Assembly (NCBI RefSeq): GCF_002903145.1
Contig: NZ_PPDJ01000009.1
Location: forward strand, 124,001-188,000
Direction of reading: 5' to 3'
Length of the DNA: 64,000 nt
Source: Halobacteriovorax sp. DA5
Lineage (GTDB): Bacteria; Bdellovibrionota; Bacteriovoracia; Bacteriovoracales; Bacteriovoracaceae
A program made the position numbers and the translations under genes. The notes beneath the pieces are model-generated. The model made no database searches. It had not been told where the DNA came from and was given only the letters and a program-made list of their open reading frames with translations. Each line of letters starts with the position of its first letter. The stretch's first letter is position 1. Shown here one piece after another: positions 9,362 to 17,336 of this stretch.

Positions 9362-9802
9362 ATGAGCAAAAAGATTTTTCTAGCTACTGATCATGGTGCT
9401 TTCGAACAAAAGGAAGCAGTTAAGAAATTCTTAATCGATGAAGGTTATGAGGTCGAGGACCTAGGGACTCACTCAACTGACTCATGCCACTATCCAGAAT
9501 ATGCTATTGCTTTGGCAAAAGCAGTTCAGAAAGAGGGAAGAGGAATTCTTCTTTGTGGATCTGGTATTGGTGTTTGCATGGTTGCTAATAAATTTAAAGG
9601 AATTCGAGCGGCCCTTTGTCACAGTGTCGATTTAGCTAGGCTTTCACGTGAGCATAATAATGCAAATGTGATTTGTTTTGGTGGCCGTATTTCATCAAGT
9701 GAAGAAGTTCTGGCCATGACAAAAGTATGGCTTGCGACTGAGTTTGAAGGCGGCAGACATCAAACCCGCATTGACATGTTCACTGACCTCGGTGAAAATT
9801 AA
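9362..9802 (+). CDS. rpiB: ribose-5-phosphate isomerase B
   Basis: Interconverts ribose 5-phosphate and ribulose 5-phosphate in the non-oxidative pentose phosphate pathway. 146 residues, typical for the RpiB/LacAB family. ATDHGAFE (residues 8-15) binds the substrate. LLCGSGIG (63-70) holds Cys65, equivalent to the catalytic cysteine of E. coli RpiB. SREHNNANVICFGGR completes the family pattern. Some RpiB proteins also act on allose 6-phosphate, which cannot be excluded. It follows ahcY after a hairpin and is 4 bp before the next gene. Confidence 0.93.
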   Translation: MSKKIFLATDHGAFEQKEAVKKFLIDEGYEVEDLGTHSTDSCHYPEYAIALAKAVQKEGRGILLCGSGIGVCMVANKFKGIRAALCHSVDLARLSREHNNANVICFGGRISSSEEVLAMTKVWLATEFEGGRHQTRIDMFTDLGEN

Positions 9803-9806
9803 TCTT

Positions 9807-10487
9807 ATGTTTAAAGTTAAATGGACTGAATATATCTCATTCTTTGTTATCTTAGTTGTTGGTATTTATAGCTTATATATATCAAGAACTGATTTAGCTT
9901 ATTTTGATAAAGTACTAAGTGCTCAAAATGGACTACTCGAGTGGTTTACTTTCGTAGGGCTTTGTCTCATTTCATTTGGCTACTTCTATCGCAGAAAAGT
10001 TCTAGCAAAGTTTAGAGATCGTAAATTTCTTATTATGTTAAGTACTCAAGGTGTCTTCTATGTGATCTGTGCACTAGAAGAGGTTAGTTGGGGGCAACGT
10101 GTTTTTGGTTGGCACTCACCTGAGATGTTTAGAGATATTAATAGTGTCCTTCTTGAAACTAACTTTCAAAATTGGCTTATTGCCCGTGGAGTTTCACATG
10201 AGTCTTGGAACTTATCGTTAAGAGTAATCCTGTTTATCTATCTTTTTGCTGTTCCTTTTTCATATTGTAAAGTTGAGAAGGCCAAGCAATTCATCGATAA
10301 ATTTGCTCTACCGGTACCGAAGGCCACTCATATTTTAAGTTTTATGATTCTATTAGTGATTACACTTTATATTCCAAGCGAGAATAAGGTGCAATTTGCT
10401 GAGTTTTGTTTGACTTGGGTTTTAACGGCCCTAACATTAGAGCCATTTAACCGCAGTATGTTTTCTCGTCGAAGTTTAGTTCGCTAG
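9807..10487 (+). CDS. six-helix membrane protein with EEVSWGQR motif
   Basis: 226 residues with about six membrane segments. The frame is open upstream into rpiB, but the ATG at 9807, 4 bp after the rpiB stop, gives the natural N-terminus MFKVKW and the first helix. Between helices 3 and 4 lies EEVSWGQRVFGWHSPEMF and then ETNFQN. This acidic-plus-aromatic loop recurs in a widespread uncharacterised family of bacterial membrane proteins (EEISWGQR type). No activity is known to me. It is co-oriented with rpiB and probably translationally coupled. It ends 12 bp from the convergent DCC gene with no clear terminator between. Confidence 0.75.
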   Translation: MFKVKWTEYISFFVILVVGIYSLYISRTDLAYFDKVLSAQNGLLEWFTFVGLCLISFGYFYRRKVLAKFRDRKFLIMLSTQGVFYVICALEEVSWGQRVFGWHSPEMFRDINSVLLETNFQNWLIARGVSHESWNLSLRVILFIYLFAVPFSYCKVEKAKQFIDKFALPVPKATHILSFMILLVITLYIPSENKVQFAEFCLTWVLTALTLEPFNRSMFSRRSLVR

Positions 10488-10499
10488 TCTTTCTATTAG

Positions 10500-10886
10500 C
10501 TAAGCGTGCTTTACGCAACTTGGACATTTTCTTTTAAGCATTCTTCTATATGCATTTGTTGTCTTGTGAAAGTAGCTTGTTGCCTTTTGTCCCATATTGC
10601 TTTCGATTAGCCAGCTAAATTTATTAACAAGAGGATAGAGTTTGGCTAGGTGAGTGATCACTTCATCACCTTTTAGAATCTTACTATCACTTGTTATATA
10701 GTGGACTACTTCTTGGCACTCTTCTTTGTTGAGTTGAGGGTGTACTTGATAGAGTTTATCATCGTTTACACTGACAAAGTTAACTGATTTTGCGTCTTCT
10801 AAGCGAGCAAGGGAGTCCTTGAACCTAACACATAGTGGGCATTCATCATCGAAAATGAGAAGTGGTAATTTATAATTTTCTTCCAT
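10500..10886 (-). CDS. DCC-family thiol-disulfide oxidoreductase-like protein (DUF393)
   Basis: 128 residues. The family is named for the D-x-x-C-x-x-C motif near the N-terminus, seen here as DDECPLC (residues 13-19) after the LLIFD strand. It predicts a thioredoxin-like redox protein without a signal peptide. Unusually there is a second CxxC at the extreme C-terminus (CPSC, residues about 121-124), which could be a metal site or a resolving disulfide. It starts 16 bp after the stop of the large exported protein on the same strand, so the two probably share a transcript. That the redox pair helps the disulfides of its Cys-rich neighbour is only a guess, since this protein looks cytoplasmic. 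Confidence 0.8.
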   Translation of the reverse strand: MEENYKLPLLIFDDECPLCVRFKDSLARLEDAKSVNFVSVNDDKLYQVHPQLNKEECQEVVHYITSDSKILKGDEVITHLAKLYPLVNKFSWLIESNMGQKATSYFHKTTNAYRRMLKRKCPSCVKHA

Positions 10887-10902
10887 GAAAACAACCTTTT
10901 AT

Positions 10903-12648
10903 TTATTGTGCTCCTAATTTCTTAGTTGCTGAGTAACGATATCTTCTTGATATGATCTCAAAAATATTACTAGATTTATCTTTAGTGATACCTGCATTTT
11001 TTTGTGCTCTTTGAGAGAAATCTAATATCTCTGCACTTGTATTAGCATTGTCTTTCACTTTCTTCTTAAGTAGGTGAGCATATGGATTAGTCGCAGTCTT
11101 CTTTTTCTTCTTTTTATTATCGAGACCGCTTCCGCCTCTAAAGTAAAGGCCATTATCTTTTGGTTTATAAGAAGCAGTATACTTGCCTACTTTTCCTCTT
11201 AGTCCCGAAGCTCGAGATTTAAGTTTTGCCTCTGCTGACTTACTTTCGTTAGTTTCTGGTGTTGCTGACATCGCATTTGCTACTGCTCCGTCAAAACCAA
11301 GTTGTCTAAGTCCTTCAGCAATCTTCGGGTCTTTTTTCTTGTAGCTATCTGGAAGAGTAACCTTGCTAAGTCCATCTTTAAGCTTGTCATTAGCGATAGC
11401 AAAGATCTTTCCAGCAGTAGCATTAAAGTTGTTTGAACTATCTCCTGGAGTCGAAATACCATTTGTCATTTTGTAGAAATCATCAAGACTAGTTCCTAGG
11501 CCACCTGGAATGTGCATTCCATTGATCTTTGCAGAAATTCTAGAATCGAGACATGTATTTGTTTGGCGACAAGTACAGTTCAGGTCTTCTTTTACATTAT
11601 TATCAACACAAGTAACTTGCCAGTTATTATTTTGAGCAGTTCTTTGTCTAATTTGCGGATAACAGTACTTAACGTCATTCATTGTCTCTGGTTGGCTACA
11701 GTAACAGTCACGATCTGAAACAGGGTTACACTTTCCTTTACCACTTAGTTTATTAGCTACATTATTTAATTTATCAGCAGCATCGCCGTGCATTTTGTGT
11801 TCCCACATATAGTAACTAGTCATAAGTGTCGAAGCTCCAAGCTTAACCCAGTTACTCCAACCACTTGTGAATCCACCCATTGTGGCCATTGAGGTAACAT
11901 AGCATACTGTCGTCGCTCCCCATCCTTTTCTTTGAATATCAACAGACTTTTGACGATCGCGGTGAGAGCGTGCCTGTTTATAAAGGGCCTGGCTTTGAGC
12001 ATTCTCAACATCTGGCTCTGTTGCTAGTGCAAACTCATCACTCTTTTGTTGAGTAACTCGTGCAATAACTTCAGCCCCCATAGGAATATATTGGCAGTAA
12101 TCAGTACCTTCTTCTTCTCTAGCTTTGTCATGTTCTGATTGTGCAGCTTTTACATCATCTGGTGATGCTTTGGAGTCGGCCATTGCTTCGGCCTTGCCAT
12201 TTTCGTTGAATGAGATTCCTTTCTCTTTATATTTAGAGGCAACATCCTTCTTTGTGACAACATCTATTTCGTTAAATTTTCCGCCACCACCAGCTTGTGA
12301 CATGGCCGGCATAATAATCGAGTAGGCTTGACCTACGGCCTTAAACATTGATGGTGACATTCCCATGAATTTCTCACCGTCAGTTGCATCGCCACCCTTT
12401 CTTATATTTTCACACTCTTGAGAGCTACCACATTCTTCGGCCCACTTCTCGTCGGCTTCTCTTTGCTGATAGCCTGCATGAGTGTAATTATCCATTGTAT
12501 ACTTTTCTCTGTCTGTGACATTCCCAGCTGCTACATCAGCTTCAGATGGCGCTTCGTAATTAGAATCTTGTCCATATGACGTAAATGAACACGTTACTAA
12601 TAATAGCACCACGAGAGTTGTGAATATTTTTGATTTTGGCCTCAACAT
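10903..12648 (-). CDS. large exported Cys-containing protein, function unknown
   Basis: 581 residues with a clear Sec signal peptide (KIFTTLVVLLLVTCSFTSYG, cleavage near residue 26). The N-terminal third is acidic and low in cysteine, with a Gly-rich stretch after a hydrophobic helix (SIIMPAMSQAGGGG). A mildly hydrophobic segment near residues 245-280 could sit in or on a membrane. A Cys-rich region follows (about 305-370) with CYCSQ and CTCRQ motifs that suggests several disulfides. The C-terminal third is basic, with six lysines in a row near 515. No known domain is recognised. The DCC-family gene lies downstream on the same transcript. Protein type resembles other large secreted proteins confined to Bdellovibrio relatives; I assign no function. 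Confidence 0.7.
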   Translation of the reverse strand: MLRPKSKIFTTLVVLLLVTCSFTSYGQDSNYEAPSEADVAAGNVTDREKYTMDNYTHAGYQQREADEKWAEECGSSQECENIRKGGDATDGEKFMGMSPSMFKAVGQAYSIIMPAMSQAGGGGKFNEIDVVTKKDVASKYKEKGISFNENGKAEAMADSKASPDDVKAAQSEHDKAREEEGTDYCQYIPMGAEVIARVTQQKSDEFALATEPDVENAQSQALYKQARSHRDRQKSVDIQRKGWGATTVCYVTSMATMGGFTSGWSNWVKLGASTLMTSYYMWEHKMHGDAADKLNNVANKLSGKGKCNPVSDRDCYCSQPETMNDVKYCYPQIRQRTAQNNNWQVTCVDNNVKEDLNCTCRQTNTCLDSRISAKINGMHIPGGLGTSLDDFYKMTNGISTPGDSSNNFNATAGKIFAIANDKLKDGLSKVTLPDSYKKKDPKIAEGLRQLGFDGAVANAMSATPETNESKSAEAKLKSRASGLRGKVGKYTASYKPKDNGLYFRGGSGLDNKKKKKKTATNPYAHLLKKKVKDNANTSAEILDFSQRAQKNAGITKDKSSNIFEIISRRYRYSATKKLGAQ

Positions 12649-12827
12649 TAGCTAACCCCAATTATTTAGATTCTTTATGATTTTAACACGCTGTGGTGAT
12701 AGTCGGGAGGTCTGTAATATATGCCTCATGAAAAAATATGTGAAATCAGTAGGTTACGTGCTTGCCTTAGTTGGGAATGTGAGAAAAGTGATGCACATTA
12801 TTTGGGGCATCTTCGATTGAGCTTTGG

Positions 12828-12871
12828 TTGCCAAAAATACCTGAAATTGCTAGATTAAAGGCATAACCTAA
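12828..12871 (+). promoter_or_regulatory. promoter with overlapping DtxR-type operator
   Basis: TTGCCA at 12828-12833, a 17-base spacer and TAGATT at 12851-12856 make a plausible sigma70 promoter. The sequence at 12855-12871 (TTAAAGGCATAACCTAA) overlaps its -10 region. Its right half differs by one base from the GCCTAACCTAA half of the DtxR box; the left half matches poorly. It lies 16 bp before the ATG of a DtxR-like gene, which is where an autorepressor would bind. Prediction from consensus only. Confidence 0.45.
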
Positions 12872-12886
12872 TTAGTGAGAAATATC

Positions 12887-13456
12887 ATGGCCAATACATC
12901 AAAAGATACTACAACTGACAAAAAACCACGTGAAGCTGAGCTATCTCACTCTATGGTTCACTACCTTTTAGCAATTCATAAGCTAAAAGAAGAAAAAGGT
13001 TATGCTCGAGTTACTGATATTGCCAAAGATTTAGGTTTAACAAAGGGTTCTGTTTCTACAGCTCTTAATAATCTTAAAAAACGTAATCTTGTAAAAGAAG
13101 AAGATGATACAAAGTTTCTTCTTTTAACAGATAACGGACACGATGAAGTTCACAAGACTTTAACTTCTCGTACACTTCTTTATTATTTCCTTAAAGACTT
13201 TGTTGGTGTTTCAGAAGAGATTGCAGAAAAAGATTCATGCATGATCGAACACCTTTTAAGTGAGGAAACTAGTACAAAATTCTTTGAATTCATGAAGACA
13301 CTTTCTTGCTCATGTGACGATCTTGCAAAAAGTGGTAAACTTCCTAAAGGGTTTAATTTTCAGACAACTTTAAGTCTTTGTGACTACAAGACGGCTGAAG
13401 AATTCATGGAAGGTCAAAAGGGTGATACGTACTTACAAGAAGAAAAAGACGCATAA
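12887..13456 (+). CDS. DtxR/MntR-family metal-dependent transcriptional regulator
   Basis: 189 residues from the ATG at 12887; an in-frame GTG at 12875 lies inside the likely ribosome site (GTGAG). The N-terminal winged helix spans about residues 20-85 (MVHYLLAIHKLKEEKGYARVT, then DIAKDLGLTKGSVSTALNNL). A dimerisation and metal-binding segment follows, with D-x-C-x-x-E-H (DSCMIEH near 120), the layout of DtxR and MntR. No SH3-like third domain is visible, which favours the MntR-like short form. It would repress genes when loaded with Fe2+ or Mn2+. It heads a three-gene run with an exported protein and an NTT-like carrier, and a DtxR-like box overlaps its own promoter. Metal specificity is not determinable. 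Confidence 0.85.
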   Translation: MANTSKDTTTDKKPREAELSHSMVHYLLAIHKLKEEKGYARVTDIAKDLGLTKGSVSTALNNLKKRNLVKEEDDTKFLLLTDNGHDEVHKTLTSRTLLYYFLKDFVGVSEEIAEKDSCMIEHLLSEETSTKFFEFMKTLSCSCDDLAKSGKLPKGFNFQTTLSLCDYKTAEEFMEGQKGDTYLQEEKDA

Positions 13457-14009
13457 ATTCTTTGTTCTTTTAGTTCTTTTTATTTTAGAACTATCTTCAG
13501 CATCCGCCACTGAATACTGCTTTAACAGAAGTCGACCAATTCATACGATTCGTATGGATCTTATGAAATATGTGATTGATGGTGAAAAGATAAAAATTGA
13601 TTCTCATAAGAATTGCTTAAATCTTGAAGTTAAATCTTACCGTCAGGAATTATTTCGTAAGCTTGTGAATAAGTATTTTCCTAAGCAGCTAGAGAAAAGC
13701 TCTTTATCCCTATACACCCAAGATATGTGCAAATTTCGATTGAAAGAGGTCACAAAACTTAAGGATAAAGTTAATGAGCAAATTTCTGATATTATCAGTT
13801 CCGAAGGGAATCGCTTTGAAATTGATTTTGGTGGTGAGCACTATTACGCTACTTGTTCAAAAAAAGGTAGTGTGTACCTTCTTGATCTAAGAAGTAAATC
13901 TAATAAAGATCAACTAACTTCACTTACTTTTAATTTGGGTAAATGGGTTGATTTAACTTCACTTACAAAGCTTGAGAATAAAGAATATTCTCTTATGGTG
14001 ATTGAATAA
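13422..14009 (+). CDS. exported protein, function unknown
   Basis: 195 residues from a GTG at 13422, which is preceded by GGAAGG eight bases away and overlaps the end of the DtxR-like gene by 35 bp. From that start the N-terminus is KKKKTHK followed by FFVLLVLFILELSSASA, an ideal signal peptide. Longer starts would bury it. The mature part is basic with a Cys at its start (TEYCFNRS) and two further Cys, and no domain I recognise. Its stop overlaps the ATG of the next gene by one base (TAATG), so all three genes are probably translationally coupled. Periplasmic location is inferred from the signal peptide. Confidence 0.65.
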   Translation: MIRTYKKKKTHKFFVLLVLFILELSSASATEYCFNRSRPIHTIRMDLMKYVIDGEKIKIDSHKNCLNLEVKSYRQELFRKLVNKYFPKQLEKSSLSLYTQDMCKFRLKEVTKLKDKVNEQISDIISSEGNRFEIDFGGEHYYATCSKKGSVYLLDLRSKSNKDQLTSLTFNLGKWVDLTSLTKLENKEYSLMVIE

Positions 14010-15226
14010 TGAAAAATATTATAACGGCCGTTAAAGAGATAAATGCGGGTCTTTTTGGTCTTTCAACATCTGAGAAGAAAAATATTCTCTTAGTAACATT
14101 CACTTTATTTATAGCGTTTTTTTCATATCCAATGATTCGCTCTAGCTCAACAGCTTTATTTATTCAAAGCTATGGAGCAAAGAGTACGCCTTGGATTTGG
14201 CTGTCTTCTGTGTTGTTCTTAGGATTTAGTGTCAGTATCATTAATGAACTTCAAAAGCATTTTTCAATAGCAAAAATTTTTAATTCTATTGTGGCAGTCT
14301 CACTCGTTCTAATGGGAGGAGCCTTAATTGTTCATGGTAGTGGTCATCATATTGGAAGTGGTGTTTTCGCTGTTTGGAAAGAAGTCTATATTATTCTTGT
14401 CGTTCATTTATCACTTGGTTATTTAAATTCTGTCATTGACGTCAAAGTTGCCAAACTTGTCTATGGGCCACTTGGTGCTCTCGGCTCCTTAGGGGGAATT
14501 TTAGGAGGGCTTCTCACTACTAAACTTATGAAGGGCGTGGGGGTTTACTATGCGGCTTCAAGTGGTTTATTAGTTTTGTCTTTAGTTATTGTTATATTTA
14601 GTCTTACACAAAAACAATATTTAGCACTTAAAGAAAAGTCTCCAATAACATCACTTGCCGATAAGAAGCTCTATGTGTTCTTCATTTGTGGCCTAATTAT
14701 TCTTTCTCAAGTGGTGATTAATCTTGCAAATTATAAGTTCAATCTAGGTCTAGAGATATTTAAGGATGCTAACGAAAAAGGTGCATATCTTGGAAATATA
14801 TATTCATCGATTAATACGATATCCTTAATTGTCCAAATTGTTATTATTCCAATCGCTTTTAAATACTTTAAAGTTTCTACTGTACATATTTTCATACCAT
14901 TTGTTTATCTTGTATTAATCTTACTTGATCGATTGGAGTACTTGGGTTTACTGGGGACAGCAATATTATTTGTAGGCTTTAAAGGACTTGATTATTCAAT
15001 CTTTTCGGCCGCCAAGGAGATGCTTTACTTCCCTTTGAGTAAAGAACAAAAGTACGGGGCCAAGTATATCGTGGATATGGTTGTGTATCGTGCGTCAAAA
15101 ATGGGTATTTCAGCTCTACTCTTAGTGTTTACGAGTTTGGCTTTTACCCAAAATATGCTAATAATATCAGTGTTACTTTGGCTAGTTCTAGCGGCCTTTA
15201 TGGCCATTAAGTTTCGTTCAGAGTAA
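14009..15226 (+). CDS. NTT/AAA-type nucleotide carrier-like membrane protein
   Basis: 405 residues, about 11-12 membrane helices. The diagnostic part is GLDYSIFSAAKEMLYFPL followed by SKEQKYGAKYIVDMVVYR (about residues 327-362). This closely resembles the F-x-x-(T/A)KEM-x-Y-x-PL ... K-x-K-x-x-x-D ... R pattern of the ATP/ADP antiporters and nucleotide importers of Rickettsia, Chlamydia and plastids. Those proteins are usually 490-530 residues, so this is a short relative of the kind found in free-living bacteria. Substrate is uncertain: nucleotides, a related metabolite, or something else. It is the last gene of the DtxR-like run. For a predator that consumes another cell's cytoplasm, nucleotide uptake would make sense, but that is inference. 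Confidence 0.7.
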   Translation: MKNIITAVKEINAGLFGLSTSEKKNILLVTFTLFIAFFSYPMIRSSSTALFIQSYGAKSTPWIWLSSVLFLGFSVSIINELQKHFSIAKIFNSIVAVSLVLMGGALIVHGSGHHIGSGVFAVWKEVYIILVVHLSLGYLNSVIDVKVAKLVYGPLGALGSLGGILGGLLTTKLMKGVGVYYAASSGLLVLSLVIVIFSLTQKQYLALKEKSPITSLADKKLYVFFICGLIILSQVVINLANYKFNLGLEIFKDANEKGAYLGNIYSSINTISLIVQIVIIPIAFKYFKVSTVHIFIPFVYLVLILLDRLEYLGLLGTAILFVGFKGLDYSIFSAAKEMLYFPLSKEQKYGAKYIVDMVVYRASKMGISALLLVFTSLAFTQNMLIISVLLWLVLAAFMAIKFRSE

Positions 15227-15257
15227 TGTCTTTAATAAAATTCATTTAGGAGTTTAT

Positions 15258-17291
15258 ATGTCTAATCCATTATTAGAAAAATTCACAAATCCACATGGTG
15301 CAAGACCATTTGATACAATCAAGAATGAGCATTACATGCCGGCAATTCGCGAAGCAATTAAAATGCACAAAGAAGAAATCGAAGCGATTAAAAGCTTTGA
15401 TGGAGAACTTACATTTGCAAATATCATTGAGCCGTATGCAAATTCAGGGAGTGCAATTGAAGATATTTCAATGATCTTCTTTAACCTAAAGTCTGCAAAC
15501 ACAGATGATGAGATGAATGAAATTGCAAAAGAATTCTCTCCTCTTTTAACAGCTCACGGAAATGACGTTAATCTTGACGCTGATCTATTCGCAAAAGTAA
15601 AAGTTGTTTTCGATAACAAAGAAAATGAAGACTTAAATGCTGAGCAAATGACACTTCTTTCAAAGATTTATAAGGGCTTCGTTAGAAACGGTGCTTTATT
15701 AAGTGAAGAAGATAAGAACAAAGTTAGAAAGATCGATGAAGAACTTTCAAAACTAGGACTTGAGTTCTCAGATAACCTTTTAAAAGAAACTAATAAGTTT
15801 GAAATGATACTTGATAATAAAGAAGATCTTGCTGGTCTTCCTGAAGGACTTATTGAAGCTGCTGCGATGACAGCAACTGAAAAAGGTCATGAGGGTAAAT
15901 GGGTATTTACTCTTGATTACCCAAGCTTTGGTCCATTCATTACTTACTCAGAAAATCGTGAGCTACGTAAGAAAATGACAATCGCTTCTGGTACAAAATG
16001 TGCCAAGGGTGACGAGCTTGATAACCAAGAAAATGTAAAAAGAATTGCACAGCTTCGTTATGAAAGAGCTGGAATTCTTGGATATAAAAGCCACGCCGAT
16101 TATATTCTTGAAGAGCGTATGGCCATGAGTGCACAAAACGTTTTTGATCTTCTAAATCAGCTTAAAGATAAAGCAATGCCTGCAGCGATTGAGCATATGG
16201 ATGAAATTAAAGCTTATGCAAAAGAACAAGATGGTATCGAAGACTTCGCTTCTTGGGACTATATGTACTATTACGAGAAGCTTAAGAAAGAAAGATATAG
16301 TATTGATGATGAAATGCTTAAGCCATACTTTAAATTAGAAAATGTTTTAAATGGTGTTTTTGAAGTTGCAACAAAACTTTATGGGCTTAACTTTAAAGAA
16401 GTTTCTAATATTCCAAAGTATCACCAAGATGTAATGACTTATGAAATCACTGATCGTGATGGAAACTTCATTTCTCTATTTTATGGTGACTACTTCCCAC
16501 GTGCTTCAAAGCGTGGTGGAGCATGGATGACAGCCTTTAGAGAACAATATGTTCAAAATGGAGAAGATGTACGTCCACACATTGCAAACGTATGTAACTT
16601 TACAAAGCCAACAACAACGAAGCCATCACTTCTAACATTTAATGAAGTAACAACTCTATTCCACGAATTTGGTCACGCGCTTCATGGTATTTTAACTAAG
16701 TGTCAGTACCGTATGCTTTCTGGTCCAAACGTATTCTGGGACTTCGTTGAGCTTCCATCTCAAATTATGGAAAACTGGGCATTTGAAAAAGAATGTCTTG
16801 ATCTATTTGCTAAGCACTATGAAACTGGAGAGTTAATTCCAGCGGAATTAGTACAAAAATTAAAAGATAGTTCAAACTTTGGAGAAGGACGTCACACTGT
16901 TCGTCAATTAAGCCTTGGACTACTTGATATGGCATGGCACTCAGGTGATCCATCAACGATTACAAGTGTTGAGGAATTTGAAAAACTTGCAACTCAAGAT
17001 GTTGATCTTCTTCCAAGAGTTCCAGGTGTGATGACTTCAACATCATTTGGGCACATCTTTGCTGGTGGATATTCTGCAGGTTACTACTCGTACAAATGGG
17101 CAGAAGTTCTTGATGCAGATGCGTTTGAATTATTCCTTGAAGAAGGGATCTTTAACACAACGATTGCTGATCGCTTTAGAGAAAATATCCTTGAAAAAGG
17201 TGGTTCAGAGCACCCAATGGATCTTTATAAGAGATTCCGTGGACGTGAGCCAGAGGTTGATGCACTACTTAGACGTGGTGGTCTTATCTAG
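15258..17291 (+). CDS. M3-family oligopeptidase (oligopeptidase A type)
   Basis: Zinc metallopeptidase that cleaves short peptides in the cytoplasm; no signal peptide. 677 residues, the standard M3A length. The zinc motif HEFGH starts at His469 (LFHEFGHALHG). The third ligand Glu lies in the following helix, and VELPSQIMENWAFE matches oligopeptidase A and thimet oligopeptidase better than dipeptidyl carboxypeptidase. SFGHIFAGGYSAGYYSYKWAE is the conserved substrate-binding tail. TTAGGAG precedes the ATG. It is monocistronic and ends at a bidirectional terminator. With oppABC elsewhere in the window, it fits peptide feeding. The choice between prlC/opdA and related names is left open. Confidence 0.9.
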   Translation: MSNPLLEKFTNPHGARPFDTIKNEHYMPAIREAIKMHKEEIEAIKSFDGELTFANIIEPYANSGSAIEDISMIFFNLKSANTDDEMNEIAKEFSPLLTAHGNDVNLDADLFAKVKVVFDNKENEDLNAEQMTLLSKIYKGFVRNGALLSEEDKNKVRKIDEELSKLGLEFSDNLLKETNKFEMILDNKEDLAGLPEGLIEAAAMTATEKGHEGKWVFTLDYPSFGPFITYSENRELRKKMTIASGTKCAKGDELDNQENVKRIAQLRYERAGILGYKSHADYILEERMAMSAQNVFDLLNQLKDKAMPAAIEHMDEIKAYAKEQDGIEDFASWDYMYYYEKLKKERYSIDDEMLKPYFKLENVLNGVFEVATKLYGLNFKEVSNIPKYHQDVMTYEITDRDGNFISLFYGDYFPRASKRGGAWMTAFREQYVQNGEDVRPHIANVCNFTKPTTTKPSLLTFNEVTTLFHEFGHALHGILTKCQYRMLSGPNVFWDFVELPSQIMENWAFEKECLDLFAKHYETGELIPAELVQKLKDSSNFGEGRHTVRQLSLGLLDMAWHSGDPSTITSVEEFEKLATQDVDLLPRVPGVMTSTSFGHIFAGGYSAGYYSYKWAEVLDADAFELFLEEGIFNTTIADRFRENILEKGGSEHPMDLYKRFRGREPEVDALLRRGGLI

Positions 17292-17308
17292 CCCTTAACG
17301 AATAAAGC

Positions 17309-17336
17309 AAAGGCTCCTTTTTTAGGAGCCTTTTTT
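17309..17336. terminator. bidirectional terminator between convergent genes
   Basis: AAAGGCTCCT, TTTTT, AGGAGCCTTT with a T run to 17336: a perfect 10-bp stem. It serves the M3 peptidase on the plus strand. The stop codon of the convergent saccharopine dehydrogenase gene (17322-17324) lies inside the hairpin. Confidence 0.88.

Noticed and set aside
15025..15207. Minus-strand frame inside the NTT-like gene
   Set aside because: No start signal and no independent sequence character; the plus-strand frame is a clear membrane protein.
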